DNA from: Saccharomonospora piscinae
Lineage (GTDB): Bacteria; Actinomycetota; Actinomycetes; Mycobacteriales; Pseudonocardiaceae
Reading direction: 5' to 3'
Assembly (NCBI RefSeq): GCF_005862235.1
Contig: NZ_VCEK01000003.1
Coordinates: forward strand, 390,480-454,479
DNA: 64,000 nucleotides
The notes below the pieces were generated by a model. That model made no database searches. It had not been told where the DNA came from and saw only the letters and a program-made list of their open reading frames with translations. The translations under genes were made by a program, and so were the position numbers. Shown here in pieces: positions 37,854 through 45,759 of the stretch; positions within the stretch are counted from its first letter, which is position 1, and every line of letters begins with the position of its first letter.

Positions 37854-39424
37854 GTCGTGTCCTTCCGTGCCGTCGATGGTGCCGGGCGTGGGGGCGTGGC
37901 CGCCCGCCAGAGATACATCCCCGCGTACGAGCGCCAGGGCCGCCAGCGCCGGGCGTGGGTGGAGAGCTCGTCGCGGGTGGTCGCGATGCCGAGCGCGCGG
38001 GCGCCGCGCAGCAGCGCGACGTCGGTGTCGAGCAGCAGGTCGGTGCGGCGCAGCAACCGCATGAGCACGTAGTCGGCCGTCCACGGGCCCACACCGGGCT
38101 GGGCGAGCAGGTCGCGGCGCAGCTCGCCGGCGTCGCGACCGACGTGCAGGTCGAGATCTCCCTCGGCCAGCGCGGTGGCGACCGCCCGCACACTGTCGAT
38201 GCGGCGGCGCGGGCCGGTCAGCACGTCCCCGGCGTGTTCCGCGACCGCCGCGGGACTGGGGAAGTGCCGCGACAGCGCGCTGTCGGGCAGTGCGGGCGCC
38301 AGCGGCTCGCCCAGTTCCGCGGTGAGCCTGCTCGCGGCCGTGCGTGCCGCCGCCACCGAGACCTGTTGCCCGAGCAGGGTGCGCAGCAGCAGTTCGGCGC
38401 CGTCCACCGCGCCGGGCACGCGAAGCCCCGGTGCGGCGTCGACGGCGGCGGCGAGCGCGGGGTCGGTCGTCAGGCAGTGCCGCACCGCCTGCGGGTCGGC
38501 GTCGAGATCCCACTGTCGCCGCACCCGCGACACCGCCCCGGCGAGGTCTCGGACGTCGGTGAGATGCAGTGCGCACTCGACGTGCGCGGGCCGGGGCGTG
38601 AGGTGGACGAGGGCGGCACCGTGCGGGAGCCGCAGGGTCCGGCTGTAGTGGGGCGCGTCCCCGGACGTCCCGATCGCCTCCACTCCGGGCACGGCGCGCG
38701 CGGCGAGGAAGTCGACCAGACCGGCGGCATGGAACGGTGCTCGGAACGGGAGCCGCAGCGACAACCGCACCCCGTGCGGGACCGGTTCCCCACCGGTGGT
38801 GCGGTGGTGGCCTCGCCGGGCGGCGGCGGCGCGCAGCCGTGACGGGGTGGTGGCGAAGACCTCGCGGATGGTGTCGTTGAACTGCCGCACGCTGGTGAAC
38901 CCCGCGGCGAACGCGATGTCGGTGATGGGAAGTCCGGACATCTCGATCAGCACCCGCGCCGCGTGGGCCCGGTGGGCGCGGGCGAGCGCCAGCGGCCCCG
39001 CCCCCAGCTCCGCTGTCAGGACGCGGCCGAGCTGTCGCTCCGAGTAACCGAGCCTGCGGGCCAACCCCGACACGCCGTCTCGTTCAACGGTGCCGTCGGC
39101 GATGAGGCGCATGGCACGCCCGGCGAGGTCGGCGCGCACGTCCCACTCCGGTGAGCCGGGGACGGCGTCGGGCAGGCAACGCCGGCACGCGCGGTAGCGG
39201 CGGGACTGCGCGGCGGCGGCCGTCGGGTAGAACTCCACGTTCTGCGGTTTCGGTGTCAGGGCCGGGCAGGACGGCCTGCAGTAGATGCCGGTGGTCCGCA
39301 CGGCGACGACGAACTGGCCGTCGAAGCGCGCGTCGCGCGAGCTGACCGCCCGGTAGCAACGCTCGGTGTCGCGCCACAGCCCCGTGCCGTCTGGGGCGGG
39401 CTCCACGGTCGTCACCTGGCTCAT
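37850..39424 (-). CDS. Ada-AlkA fusion: alkylation sensor and 3-methyladenine DNA glycosylase
   Basis: Predicted 524 aa fusion. The N-terminal Ada zinc domain has cysteines C49, C53, C80 and C83 with the same spacing as E. coli Ada; C49 would accept methyl groups from phosphotriesters. An AraC-type helix-turn-helix follows (about 105-205; LPITDIAFAAGFTSVRQFNDTIRE). The C-terminus is AlkA: LLGQQVSVAAARTAASRL and the helix-hairpin-helix LLAQPGVGPWTADYVLMR with a following Asp (LDTDVALLRG). It is thus both an adaptive-response activator and a glycosylase. ATG 39424. Confidence 0.93.
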   Translation of the reverse strand: MSQVTTVEPAPDGTGLWRDTERCYRAVSSRDARFDGQFVVAVRTTGIYCRPSCPALTPKPQNVEFYPTAAAAQSRRYRACRRCLPDAVPGSPEWDVRADLAGRAMRLIADGTVERDGVSGLARRLGYSERQLGRVLTAELGAGPLALARAHRAHAARVLIEMSGLPITDIAFAAGFTSVRQFNDTIREVFATTPSRLRAAAARRGHHRTTGGEPVPHGVRLSLRLPFRAPFHAAGLVDFLAARAVPGVEAIGTSGDAPHYSRTLRLPHGAALVHLTPRPAHVECALHLTDVRDLAGAVSRVRRQWDLDADPQAVRHCLTTDPALAAAVDAAPGLRVPGAVDGAELLLRTLLGQQVSVAAARTAASRLTAELGEPLAPALPDSALSRHFPSPAAVAEHAGDVLTGPRRRIDSVRAVATALAEGDLDLHVGRDAGELRRDLLAQPGVGPWTADYVLMRLLRRTDLLLDTDVALLRGARALGIATTRDELSTHARRWRPWRSYAGMYLWRAATPPRPAPSTARKDTT

Positions 39425-39519
39425 GCTGCGATCGTGCCACCATGACTCCGCCCTGACTGGCGGAAATCGGACACGGCGGCTGGCGTGCGGGCTGGTGGCC
39501 CGCGACCTACGGTCGGAGT

Positions 39520-39744
39520 ATGAGCGAGCGAACCCGCCGCAACCCGTTGCGGGCCCTGGTCGCCGTCGGTGCGGCAGCCGCGGCCTTGGGCCTGGGTGCC
39601 GCTGCCTGCGACGAGCCGGTCGAGGACGACAACGGCGGCAATCAGCAGGAGGAGAACCAGCCCGGCAACGACAACGGCAACGACGACGGCGAGGACGACG
39701 AGAACGAGGACGAGGACGAGGACGGCGGTGGCTACGGCGGCTGA
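39520..39744 (+). CDS. Small exported protein with acidic Asn/Asp/Glu tail
   Basis: Predicted 74 aa. A basic N-terminus and hydrophobic segment (RALVAVGAAAAALGLGAAAC) resemble a signal peptide with a weak lipobox ending at a cysteine near residue 30, followed by a tail of Asp, Glu, Asn, Gln and Gly. It could be a small lipoprotein exposed on the cell surface. It has no recognisable family. The gene sits 95 bp from the divergent ada-alkA and 35 bp before ychF. Similar acidic-tailed exported proteins occur at 50616 and 53144. Confidence 0.65.
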   Translation: MSERTRRNPLRALVAVGAAAAALGLGAAACDEPVEDDNGGNQQEENQPGNDNGNDDGEDDENEDEDEDGGGYGG

Positions 39745-39779
39745 CCTGGCTCGCGCGCCCGCCCGTAGACTGGGTAGCC

Positions 39780-40880
39780 GTGAGTCTGACCCTCGGCATC
39801 GTCGGCTTGCCCAACGTCGGCAAGTCCACCCTGTTCAACGCCCTGACCCGCGCCGACGTGCTCTCGGCGAACTACCCGTTCGCGACGATCGAGCCCAACG
39901 TCGGGGTGGTGCCGCTGCCGGACCCCCGGCTCGACACGCTCGCGGAGCTGTTCAGCTCCGCCAAGACGGTCCCCGCGACCGTCTCGTTCGTGGACATCGC
40001 GGGCATCGTCAAGGGCGCGTCCGAGGGTGCGGGACTGGGGAACAAGTTCCTCGCCAACATTCGTGAGGCGAACGCGATCTGCCAGGTCATCCGGGTGTTC
40101 GACGACCCGGACGTCACCCACGTGGACGGCAAGGTCGACGCCCTGTCCGACATCGAGACGATCAACACTGAGCTGATCCTCGCGGACCTGCAGACGCTGG
40201 AGAAGGCGCTGCCCCGGCTGGAGAAGGAGGCGCGCACCAAGAAGGAGCGGCGCCCCGAGCTGGAGAACACGCAGCGCGCCAAGGACATTCTCGACTCCGG
40301 CCGGACGCTGTTCTCGGCGCGCGACGAGGTGGACCTCGACGGGCTGCGCGAGCTGAGCCTGCTCACGGCCAAGCCGTTCCTGTACGTGTTCAACGCCGAC
40401 GAGCCGGTGCTGACCGACCCGCAGCGGCGCGCGGAACTCGCGAAGCTCGTCGAACCCGCCGACGCCGTGTTCCTCGACGCCAAGGTGGAGTCGGAGCTGC
40501 TGGAACTCGACGACGAGGAGTCGGTGCGCGAGCTGCTGGAGTCCGTCGGCCAGGAGGAGCCGGGCCTGTCGGCCCTGGCGCGGGCCGGTTTCCACACGCT
40601 CGGGTTGCAGACCTACCTCACGGCGGGCCCCAAGGAGGCCCGCGCCTGGACGATCCCGCAGGGCGCGACGGCACCGCAGGCGGCTGGCGTGATCCACACC
40701 GACTTCGAACGCGGGTTCATCAAGGCCGAGGTGATCTCCTTCGGCGATCTGGTCGAGGCTGGGTCGATGGCGGCGGCTCGCTCGGCGGGCAAGGTCCGCA
40801 TAGAGGGCAAGGACTACGTCATGGCCGACGGCGACGTGGTGGAGTTCCGACACAATACAACCTCTGCCTCGAAGAAGTAG
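39780..40880 (+). CDS. ychF: Ribosome-binding GTPase/ATPase YchF with altered C-terminus
   Basis: Predicted 366 aa Obg-family NTPase. P-loop GLPNVGKS (residues 9-16), FVDIAGIVKGASEGAGLGNKFL, NADEP nucleotide-specificity region and a C-terminal TGS/YchF domain (GWTIPQ-type AWTIPQGATAPQAAGVIH). GTG 39780 follows TAGACT by 8 bases, so a leaderless start is likely. YchF proteins normally end in GDVVxFxFNV; here VVEF is followed by RHNTTSASKK and a stop. The natural-looking end (VVEFRFDV) is found 3.2 kb downstream at 44062-44085, so an inserted restriction-modification island has replaced the tail. Confidence 0.94.
   Translation: MSLTLGIVGLPNVGKSTLFNALTRADVLSANYPFATIEPNVGVVPLPDPRLDTLAELFSSAKTVPATVSFVDIAGIVKGASEGAGLGNKFLANIREANAICQVIRVFDDPDVTHVDGKVDALSDIETINTELILADLQTLEKALPRLEKEARTKKERRPELENTQRAKDILDSGRTLFSARDEVDLDGLRELSLLTAKPFLYVFNADEPVLTDPQRRAELAKLVEPADAVFLDAKVESELLELDDEESVRELLESVGQEEPGLSALARAGFHTLGLQTYLTAGPKEARAWTIPQGATAPQAAGVIHTDFERGFIKAEVISFGDLVEAGSMAAARSAGKVRIEGKDYVMADGDVVEFRHNTTSASKK
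40834..40849 (+). repeat. Left 16-bp direct repeat of the RM island
   Basis: ACGTGGTGGAGTTCCG inside the last codons of ychF, identical to 44060-44075. The two copies bound a 3,226-bp unit holding the RM genes. A shorter shared string, AATACAACC, follows at 40854-40862 and recurs at 44030-44038 just inside the right end. Confidence 0.85.
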
Positions 40881-40888
40881 GCGCTGTC

Positions 40889-42751
40889 ATGGCAGAGAGC
40901 ACCACGGAGAATCTGTTCCGCGAGTTCTACGGGGCCTCGACGTTCGTCGAGAAGCGCGACATCCCGAAGAAGTTCGGCTTCCAGTCCAAGCGCAAGGGGT
41001 CGACCGACGACGGCTTCCCCGACTTCTTCAAGGACATGGGGTCGTGGCTCATCGTCGTCGAGGCCAAGTCCGGTGAGCCGGGGCCGCGATCGGACCACGC
41101 CGCAGCCCTGACCGACGTGCGCAGCTACATGATTAACAACGCGGTGCCCCACACCGACGTCGTCGGCATCGCCGTCTCCGGCCAGACCCTCGAGAGCCTG
41201 CGCGTCACCCATCTGCTGCGCAAAGGCGACAGCGACGAGATCGAAGAGCTCGAGGGCCTGCAGAGCCTGGTGAGCCTTGAAGCGCTCAGCAACCACTACG
41301 CGGCCGCAGCCATCGGCGACCCGCTCTCCGACACCCAGTTGCGGCGCTTCCTGCGGCGGCTCAACGAGCGCTTCCACAAGGACTCTCGGGTGCGGGACAC
41401 CGAGCGCTCGCTGTTCTTCTCGGCGCTGATGATCGCGCTCGACGACGAGCCGTTCCGCAACGTCTACAAGTCGATTAGCAAGCCCGAGGACGACCGGCTG
41501 GTCGGGGCCAGGTATCTCAACGACCAAATCGTCGAGGCCGTCACCCGCCAGCTGGAAAAGAAGATCAACTCTGAGTCGAAGCAGATCGATTGGCGCGACC
41601 GCTTCGCGTTCGTGAAGACCGTCGACATTCCGCTCGACGAGTACAAGGAGATCATCGGCGAGATCGACGAGCGGGTGCACCAGCCGTCGAAGCGCTCGGT
41701 GAAGCGGGACATCTTGGGCCGTGCGTACAAGATCTTCCTGTCGCGCGCCGGCAAGATGGACAACAAGAACATCATCCTGACGCCGGACCACATCAAGACC
41801 TTCATGGTCGACCTGGCCAGGCTAGGGCGCGACGACGTCGTCCTCGACACCTGCATGGGCTCCGGCGGCTTCCTCATGGATGCGATGGAACAGCTCGTCG
41901 ACAAGGCCCATGGCGACGAGAAGGTGATTGACCACATCCACGAGCACCAGTTGATCGGGCTCGAGAACGACGCGATCCTGTTCGCCTTGGCCTGCTCGAA
42001 CATGTTCCTGCACGGCGACGGCCGCTCGAACCTTCTGTATCGCGACTCGCTCGTCACGCGCGGCAAGTCCTTCACGGTGGCCAAGCGGGACGAGAAGTTC
42101 CGCGACTACATCAAGAGCCAGAAGCCGACCAAGTGCGTGATTAACCCGCCGTACGAGAACGACAACCCGATCAACTTCACAATGTCGGCGATCGAGTACC
42201 TCGAGGAGGGCGGTCGTCTGGTCATTATCATGCCGAACAACACGCTGTCGAAGAACGCGAACCAGAAGGCAGCCCTCGCGATCCTTAAGCGTGCCCGCCT
42301 CGACTTCGTCATCGACATGCCCCAGCAGCTGTTCTTCGAGCAGAAGCGCGGCGTGAAGACGTCGATCTTCGGCTTCACCAAGACCAGCAACGGCCACGAC
42401 CACGACGCGCTGGTCACCTTCGTCGACATGGAAGATGACGGGCACGAGGTGCAGCTCGCGCACGGCCGCCGCGACATCGGCCGCTGGGGTGGAATCGCAA
42501 CCAACGTCCAGCGCGCCATCCGCGACGGCCTTGAAGACTGCGAGGCCCGCTCCTGGCGCACGCAGATCTTCGACGACGCTGGCAGGTTCCTGCCGCGCGG
42601 CGTCCGGCAGAACCCGTGGCCGCAGACGCAGTCGCACGACCTGGACACGGCGATCGCCGACTGGCAGGAAGCGCGTGCTGTCCGAGAGGAGGCCCAGGCG
42701 GCGATGGCGGCGGTGCTGTCGGCCGCGGGGATCGGCGGCTTCGATGACTGA
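40889..42751 (+). CDS. Restriction nuclease-methyltransferase fusion (BcgI-like RM subunit)
   Basis: Predicted 620 aa. The N-terminal part has a PD-(D/E)xK nuclease pattern: P44-D45, then E58-A59-K60 in WLIVVEAKSG. The centre and C-terminus are an N6-adenine methylase of the type I HsdM style: SAM motif VLDTCMGSGGF (D320, C322, G324) and catalytic NPPY at 419-422. Nuclease plus methylase in one chain with a separate specificity subunit fits type IIB/IIG systems such as BcgI, and the length is close to BcgI's catalytic subunit. It starts 8 bases after the ychF stop; no clear ribosome site. Codon use is visibly less GC-extreme than its neighbours. Confidence 0.85.
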   Translation: MAESTTENLFREFYGASTFVEKRDIPKKFGFQSKRKGSTDDGFPDFFKDMGSWLIVVEAKSGEPGPRSDHAAALTDVRSYMINNAVPHTDVVGIAVSGQTLESLRVTHLLRKGDSDEIEELEGLQSLVSLEALSNHYAAAAIGDPLSDTQLRRFLRRLNERFHKDSRVRDTERSLFFSALMIALDDEPFRNVYKSISKPEDDRLVGARYLNDQIVEAVTRQLEKKINSESKQIDWRDRFAFVKTVDIPLDEYKEIIGEIDERVHQPSKRSVKRDILGRAYKIFLSRAGKMDNKNIILTPDHIKTFMVDLARLGRDDVVLDTCMGSGGFLMDAMEQLVDKAHGDEKVIDHIHEHQLIGLENDAILFALACSNMFLHGDGRSNLLYRDSLVTRGKSFTVAKRDEKFRDYIKSQKPTKCVINPPYENDNPINFTMSAIEYLEEGGRLVIIMPNNTLSKNANQKAALAILKRARLDFVIDMPQQLFFEQKRGVKTSIFGFTKTSNGHDHDALVTFVDMEDDGHEVQLAHGRRDIGRWGGIATNVQRAIRDGLEDCEARSWRTQIFDDAGRFLPRGVRQNPWPQTQSHDLDTAIADWQEARAVREEAQAAMAAVLSAAGIGGFDD

Positions 42752-43940
42752 GTGGCCCTCTGTTCCGCTCGCTAAGCTCGTGACCCAGCATGTCCCGGAC
42801 CTGGTCACGCCCGCAGACGACGACATCGTGCGGTTCGCTGGCGTGCGCTGGTACGGCGACGGCCTGTTCGTGCGCGAGCAGCGCAAGGGCTCCGCGGTCA
42901 AGGCGAAGTGCTACGCGTTGAAGCCGGGCCTGCTGGTCTACAACCGGCTCTTCGCCTGGAAGCAGTCGTTCGCGGTCGTCACCGACGAGTTCGACGGCGT
43001 TGTGGTCTCGAACGAGTTCCCTCAGTTCGAGGTGGACGCCACGCAGGCGACGCCCGAGTTCCTCGCCCTCTACTGCTCCTCGCCCGTATTCGCGTCCAAG
43101 GCGCTGAGCCTGTCGTCCGGATCAGCAGCCGTGAGCCGGAACCGGCTGAAGGTGGCCGACTTCCTCCGCTTGGAGGTCGCGTGCCCGCCGCTTCCGGTGC
43201 AGGAGCGCATCCTCGAGGTCATCTCGGCCGTCGATGTCGTTATCGACGCGTTGCTCGCTGAGGCCGAGGCCGCAGAAACAGCCCGGACCGCACTGCTCAA
43301 CGAATTGCTGCAGCGACGGGACGAGACGTGGACCGACACGCCGATCGGCAAGCTGGGCACCGTCACCCGGGGCAAGCGATTCATCAAGTCCGACTACGTC
43401 GAGAGCGGCATCGGCTGCATCCACTACTCGCAGATCCACACGGACTTCGGCGCGCACACCGACGAGGTCCACTCCTGGTTGCCGGAGGAGATGCGCCCCA
43501 AGCTGCGGTTCGCCAAGCCCGACAATCTCGTGATCGCCGGCACCAGCGAGAACGTCGACGGGGTCCTGAAGGCCGTTGCCTGGCTCGGCGACGAGGACGT
43601 GGCGTTGCACGACGACGCCTACATCTTCGAGCACGGACTGGAGCCCCGGTTCGCGTCCTACGCCTTTGCGTCTCCGGAGTTCCGCGCGCAGCTGCCAGCC
43701 GTGATCTCGAATACCAAGGTCGTTCGTGTCTCCAAGGACGCACTTAAGCGGTTGACCATCCCGGTACCGCTGCCCGAGACGCAGAAGGAGATCGCCGACA
43801 CCATGGACGCCATCGACCGTCAAGTGCAGGCGACCTCGGACGAGGTGGCCCGCGCCCAGACCGTGCGCGCAGCGCTGTTGGACGCGCTGCTGAACCACAA
43901 GATCGAGGTCACGCCAGCCGAAGCCGGTGACGACTCGTAG
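42744..43940 (+). CDS. RM system specificity (S) subunit
   Basis: Predicted 398 aa with two half-subunits, each a target recognition domain plus a helical spacer. Spacer 1 begins at KVADFLRLEVACPPLPVQERILEVI and runs through LLAEAEAAETARTALLNELLQRRDE; spacer 2 begins at LTIPVPLPETQKEIADTMDAIDRQV and ends in ALLDALLNHK. This is the HsdS layout and predicts a bipartite, asymmetric target. ATG 42744 overlaps the catalytic subunit stop by 8 bases, so the two are coupled. A terminator follows at 43965-43998. Confidence 0.88.
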   Translation: MTEWPSVPLAKLVTQHVPDLVTPADDDIVRFAGVRWYGDGLFVREQRKGSAVKAKCYALKPGLLVYNRLFAWKQSFAVVTDEFDGVVVSNEFPQFEVDATQATPEFLALYCSSPVFASKALSLSSGSAAVSRNRLKVADFLRLEVACPPLPVQERILEVISAVDVVIDALLAEAEAAETARTALLNELLQRRDETWTDTPIGKLGTVTRGKRFIKSDYVESGIGCIHYSQIHTDFGAHTDEVHSWLPEEMRPKLRFAKPDNLVIAGTSENVDGVLKAVAWLGDEDVALHDDAYIFEHGLEPRFASYAFASPEFRAQLPAVISNTKVVRVSKDALKRLTIPVPLPETQKEIADTMDAIDRQVQATSDEVARAQTVRAALLDALLNHKIEVTPAEAGDDS

Positions 43941-43964
43941 CGGTCGCAACTCCTTCGCTGTGTC

Positions 43965-43998
43965 AGAAGCCCCATGATCGCGAGATCGTGGGGCTTCT
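43965..43998 (+). terminator. Terminator after the RM operon
   Basis: AGAAGCCCCATGATC (43965-43979) pairs with GATCGTGGGGCTTCT (43984-43998) over 15 bp with one G-T wobble and a GCGA tetraloop, followed by TCGTCG. It lies 24 bases after the S-subunit stop. Confidence 0.85.
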
Positions 43999-44059
43999 TC
44001 GTCGACTCATCGCGACACGGGCTCTTGTAAATACAACCCTCCATCACTTCTTTGCCGAT

Positions 44060-44085
44060 ACGTGGTGGAGTTCCGGTTCGACGTG
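44060..44085 (+). pseudogene. Displaced 3' end of ychF with right direct repeat
   Basis: Positions 44060-44075 repeat the 16 bp of ychF exactly; the reading frame continues VVEFRFDV to 44085, the expected YchF C-terminus, and the next codon is TCA where TGA would be expected. Upstream, GCCGAT resembles the GCCGAC of intact ychF but a few bases are missing. Best read as the original gene end pushed away by the island. Confidence 0.75.
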
Positions 44086-44275
44086 TCAGCGTTCCTGCCA
44101 GCCCGCGCCCGGCCGCGCGCAGGCCCATATCGGCTCCGCGCTCATGCGGTCTGCGCAGGAGTTCGGTGGTGTCGGCGATCTTCCGGTTCCGGAACGCAGC
44201 GACGCCGCCCGAGCGGTGCAATTCGAGTGACTGTCCTCGACATCGGGTGTGCTACCAAAACGGTATCATTGAGTC

Positions 44276-44479
44276 ATGGCGATGACACTGCGATTGACCG
44301 AAGAGCAGGAGCGGGCCCTCGCTCTGCTCGCCGAGTCCGAAGGCGTCAGCAAGCAGGAGGCGGCGGTACGGGCCATCACCGAGGCCGCGGCCCGGCGTGT
44401 GCGCGACGAACGGGTACGCGCGTTGTCTCGCGAAGGCCGCGATCGCTATGCCGGATTACTCGACCGCCTCGCCCAGTGA
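44276..44479 (+). CDS. Antitoxin of a Doc-type toxin-antitoxin pair
   Basis: Predicted 67 aa. The sequence MTLRLTEEQERALALLAESEGVSKQEAAVRAI has the beta strand plus two helices of a ribbon-helix-helix (CopG/Arc-like) DNA-binding fold, followed by a charged C-terminal helix that would cover the toxin. It probably autoregulates through the dyad at 44253-44265. Its stop overlaps the toxin GTG by 4 bases (GTGA). Confidence 0.85.
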   Translation: MAMTLRLTEEQERALALLAESEGVSKQEAAVRAITEAAARRVRDERVRALSREGRDRYAGLLDRLAQ

Positions 44480-44892
44480 GGGTGGAGTACCTCACCCTGG
44501 AGGATCTGCTTGGTCTCGCCGACGACCTGGGTGTACTCGAAGTACGTGACCTTGGTCTGCTCGACTCGGCGGCTCATCGCCCGAAGTCGTCGGTGATGGC
44601 GCAGGATGCCTATCCGACGGTGCATGAGAAGGCGGCCGTGCTGCTGGAGTCGATTGTGCGCCACCAGCCGTTGATCGACGGCAACAAGCGGTTGGGCTGG
44701 ATGGCCACGTTCACGTTCTACGGCCTCAACGGCGTCGATCTGGACGCTCCCGAGGACGACGCCTATGACCTGGTGATCGGCGTGTCCACCGGGTCGCTGA
44801 GCTACGGCGACGTCGCATCGCGCCTTGCCGGGTGGACGCGGCCCGAGGTCGCGGGGCCTCGCGGTCCGGCGGAGTTCGGCTTCACCGTGTGA
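44476..44892 (+). CDS. Doc/Fic-family toxin with altered catalytic motif
   Basis: Predicted 138 aa. It shows the compact Doc fold pattern, with YPTVHEKAAVLLESIVRHQPLIDGNKRLGW. Doc toxins phosphorylate EF-Tu using the motif HxFxDANK; here the segment is R-H63-Q64-P-L-I-D68-G-N70-K-R72. Aligned on DGNKR, the catalytic His position holds Gln, with a His one residue earlier. It may be inactive, weak or use a shifted His. GTG 44476 overlaps the antitoxin stop. Confidence 0.85.
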   Translation: MRVEYLTLEDLLGLADDLGVLEVRDLGLLDSAAHRPKSSVMAQDAYPTVHEKAAVLLESIVRHQPLIDGNKRLGWMATFTFYGLNGVDLDAPEDDAYDLVIGVSTGSLSYGDVASRLAGWTRPEVAGPRGPAEFGFTV

Positions 44893-44922
44893 CGCGTCGA
44901 GGAATTTCACGCTGAACCCGGG

Positions 44923-44941
44923 CCTTGACTCGGCCCCAAGG
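44923..44941 (+). promoter_or_regulatory. Candidate MerR-type promoter/operator
   Basis: CCTTG-N9-CAAGG is a perfect 5-bp dyad whose left arm overlaps a TTGACT -35-like hexamer (44925-44930); a TGGACT/TACT stretch lies about 19 bases further on, the long spacer typical of MerR-activated promoters. It is 86 bases before the MerR-family gene. Confidence 0.5.
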
Positions 44942-45026
44942 GCATGGTCTGGACTACTCGCCGTGGGCATCACCCGGATGCCGGACCGGTGAGACACCGT
45001 GGGCCGCGCGGGGCGGAGGGAGGACT

Positions 45027-45743
45027 ATGGCTTGGAGCACGCGGCAGCTTGCCGACCTCGCGGGTACGACGATCAAGGCGATCAGGCATTACCACAGGAT
45101 CGGACTGCTGGATGTCCCCGAGCGTGCGTCGAACGGGTACAAGCAGTACCGAACCGAGCATTTGGTGCGCCTGCTGCACATCAGGCGATTGAGTGACCTG
45201 GGGCTACCGTTGTCGCAGATCGCGGAGATGAGCGACGGGGATTCCGACGAGTCGATCCGTGCTCTCGACGACGAGCTGGCCGCAACGATCGAGCGACTGC
45301 AACGAGTGCGGGCCGAGCTGGCACTCGTCCTGCGGCATCGTGCACCGACCGACCTGCCTGCTCAGTTCGGCCCGGTCGCCCACAATCTCTCCGATGCCGA
45401 TCGTGCGTTGATCTCGGTCTGCGCCCGGCTCTTCACGCCCAAGACAATGGGCGTCATTCACACCCTGGCTGCCGTGTCCGACGACACCGATCGCGACTTC
45501 CGCGGCCTTCCCGCCGATGCGGACGAGGACACGATCAAGGCGCTGGCCGCGCGGATGTTTCCGGTGATTCGGACCCTTCAGGAGCAGCATCCACTGACCG
45601 AGGAGCCGGCCGCACAGTACGGATCGGGGCCGACATCGCCAGCCAGCGTCGTGACCCAGGCGCTCGCCGACCTCTACAACCCCGCACAGCTCAGGGTGAT
45701 CCATCAGGTGAATGACCTTCTCGCCGACGATTCCGACCGCTGA
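45027..45743 (+). CDS. MerR-family regulator
   Basis: Predicted 238 aa. N-terminal MerR winged helix (STRQLADLAGTTIKAIRHYHRIGLLDVPERASNGYKQYRTEHL, about residues 4-46), a dimerisation helix (LDDELAATIERLQRVRAELALVL) and a larger C-terminal domain without recognised ligand motif. ATG 45027 follows GGAGGGAGG. The S9 peptidase starts 16 bases after its stop, so the two probably form an operon. Confidence 0.9.
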   Translation: MAWSTRQLADLAGTTIKAIRHYHRIGLLDVPERASNGYKQYRTEHLVRLLHIRRLSDLGLPLSQIAEMSDGDSDESIRALDDELAATIERLQRVRAELALVLRHRAPTDLPAQFGPVAHNLSDADRALISVCARLFTPKTMGVIHTLAAVSDDTDRDFRGLPADADEDTIKALAARMFPVIRTLQEQHPLTEEPAAQYGSGPTSPASVVTQALADLYNPAQLRVIHQVNDLLADDSDR

Positions 45744-45759
45744 CCCGAGGAGCACGCTC

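Larger units (their letters stand above)
43941..44275 (+). other. 335-bp intergenic junction: terminator, island end, toxin-antitoxin promoter
   Basis: No gene is supported here. In order it holds: a terminator hairpin (43965-43998), an AT-rich stretch with AAATACAACCC (44029-44039), the right direct repeat and displaced ychF end (44060-44085), about 165 bp of GC-rich sequence without recognisable coding content, and the promoter region of the antitoxin gene. In that promoter TACC-AAAAC-GGTA (44253-44265) forms a short dyad overlapping a TATCAT box (44264-44269) 6 bases before the ATG, suggesting an autoregulated leaderless start. Confidence 0.6.

Noticed and set aside
44062-44892. 276-codon frame joining the ychF remnant to the Doc toxin region
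   Set aside because: It is in a different frame from the antitoxin for most of its length and lacks motifs until it enters the toxin frame; the GTG at 44476 overlapping the antitoxin stop is the natural toxin start.
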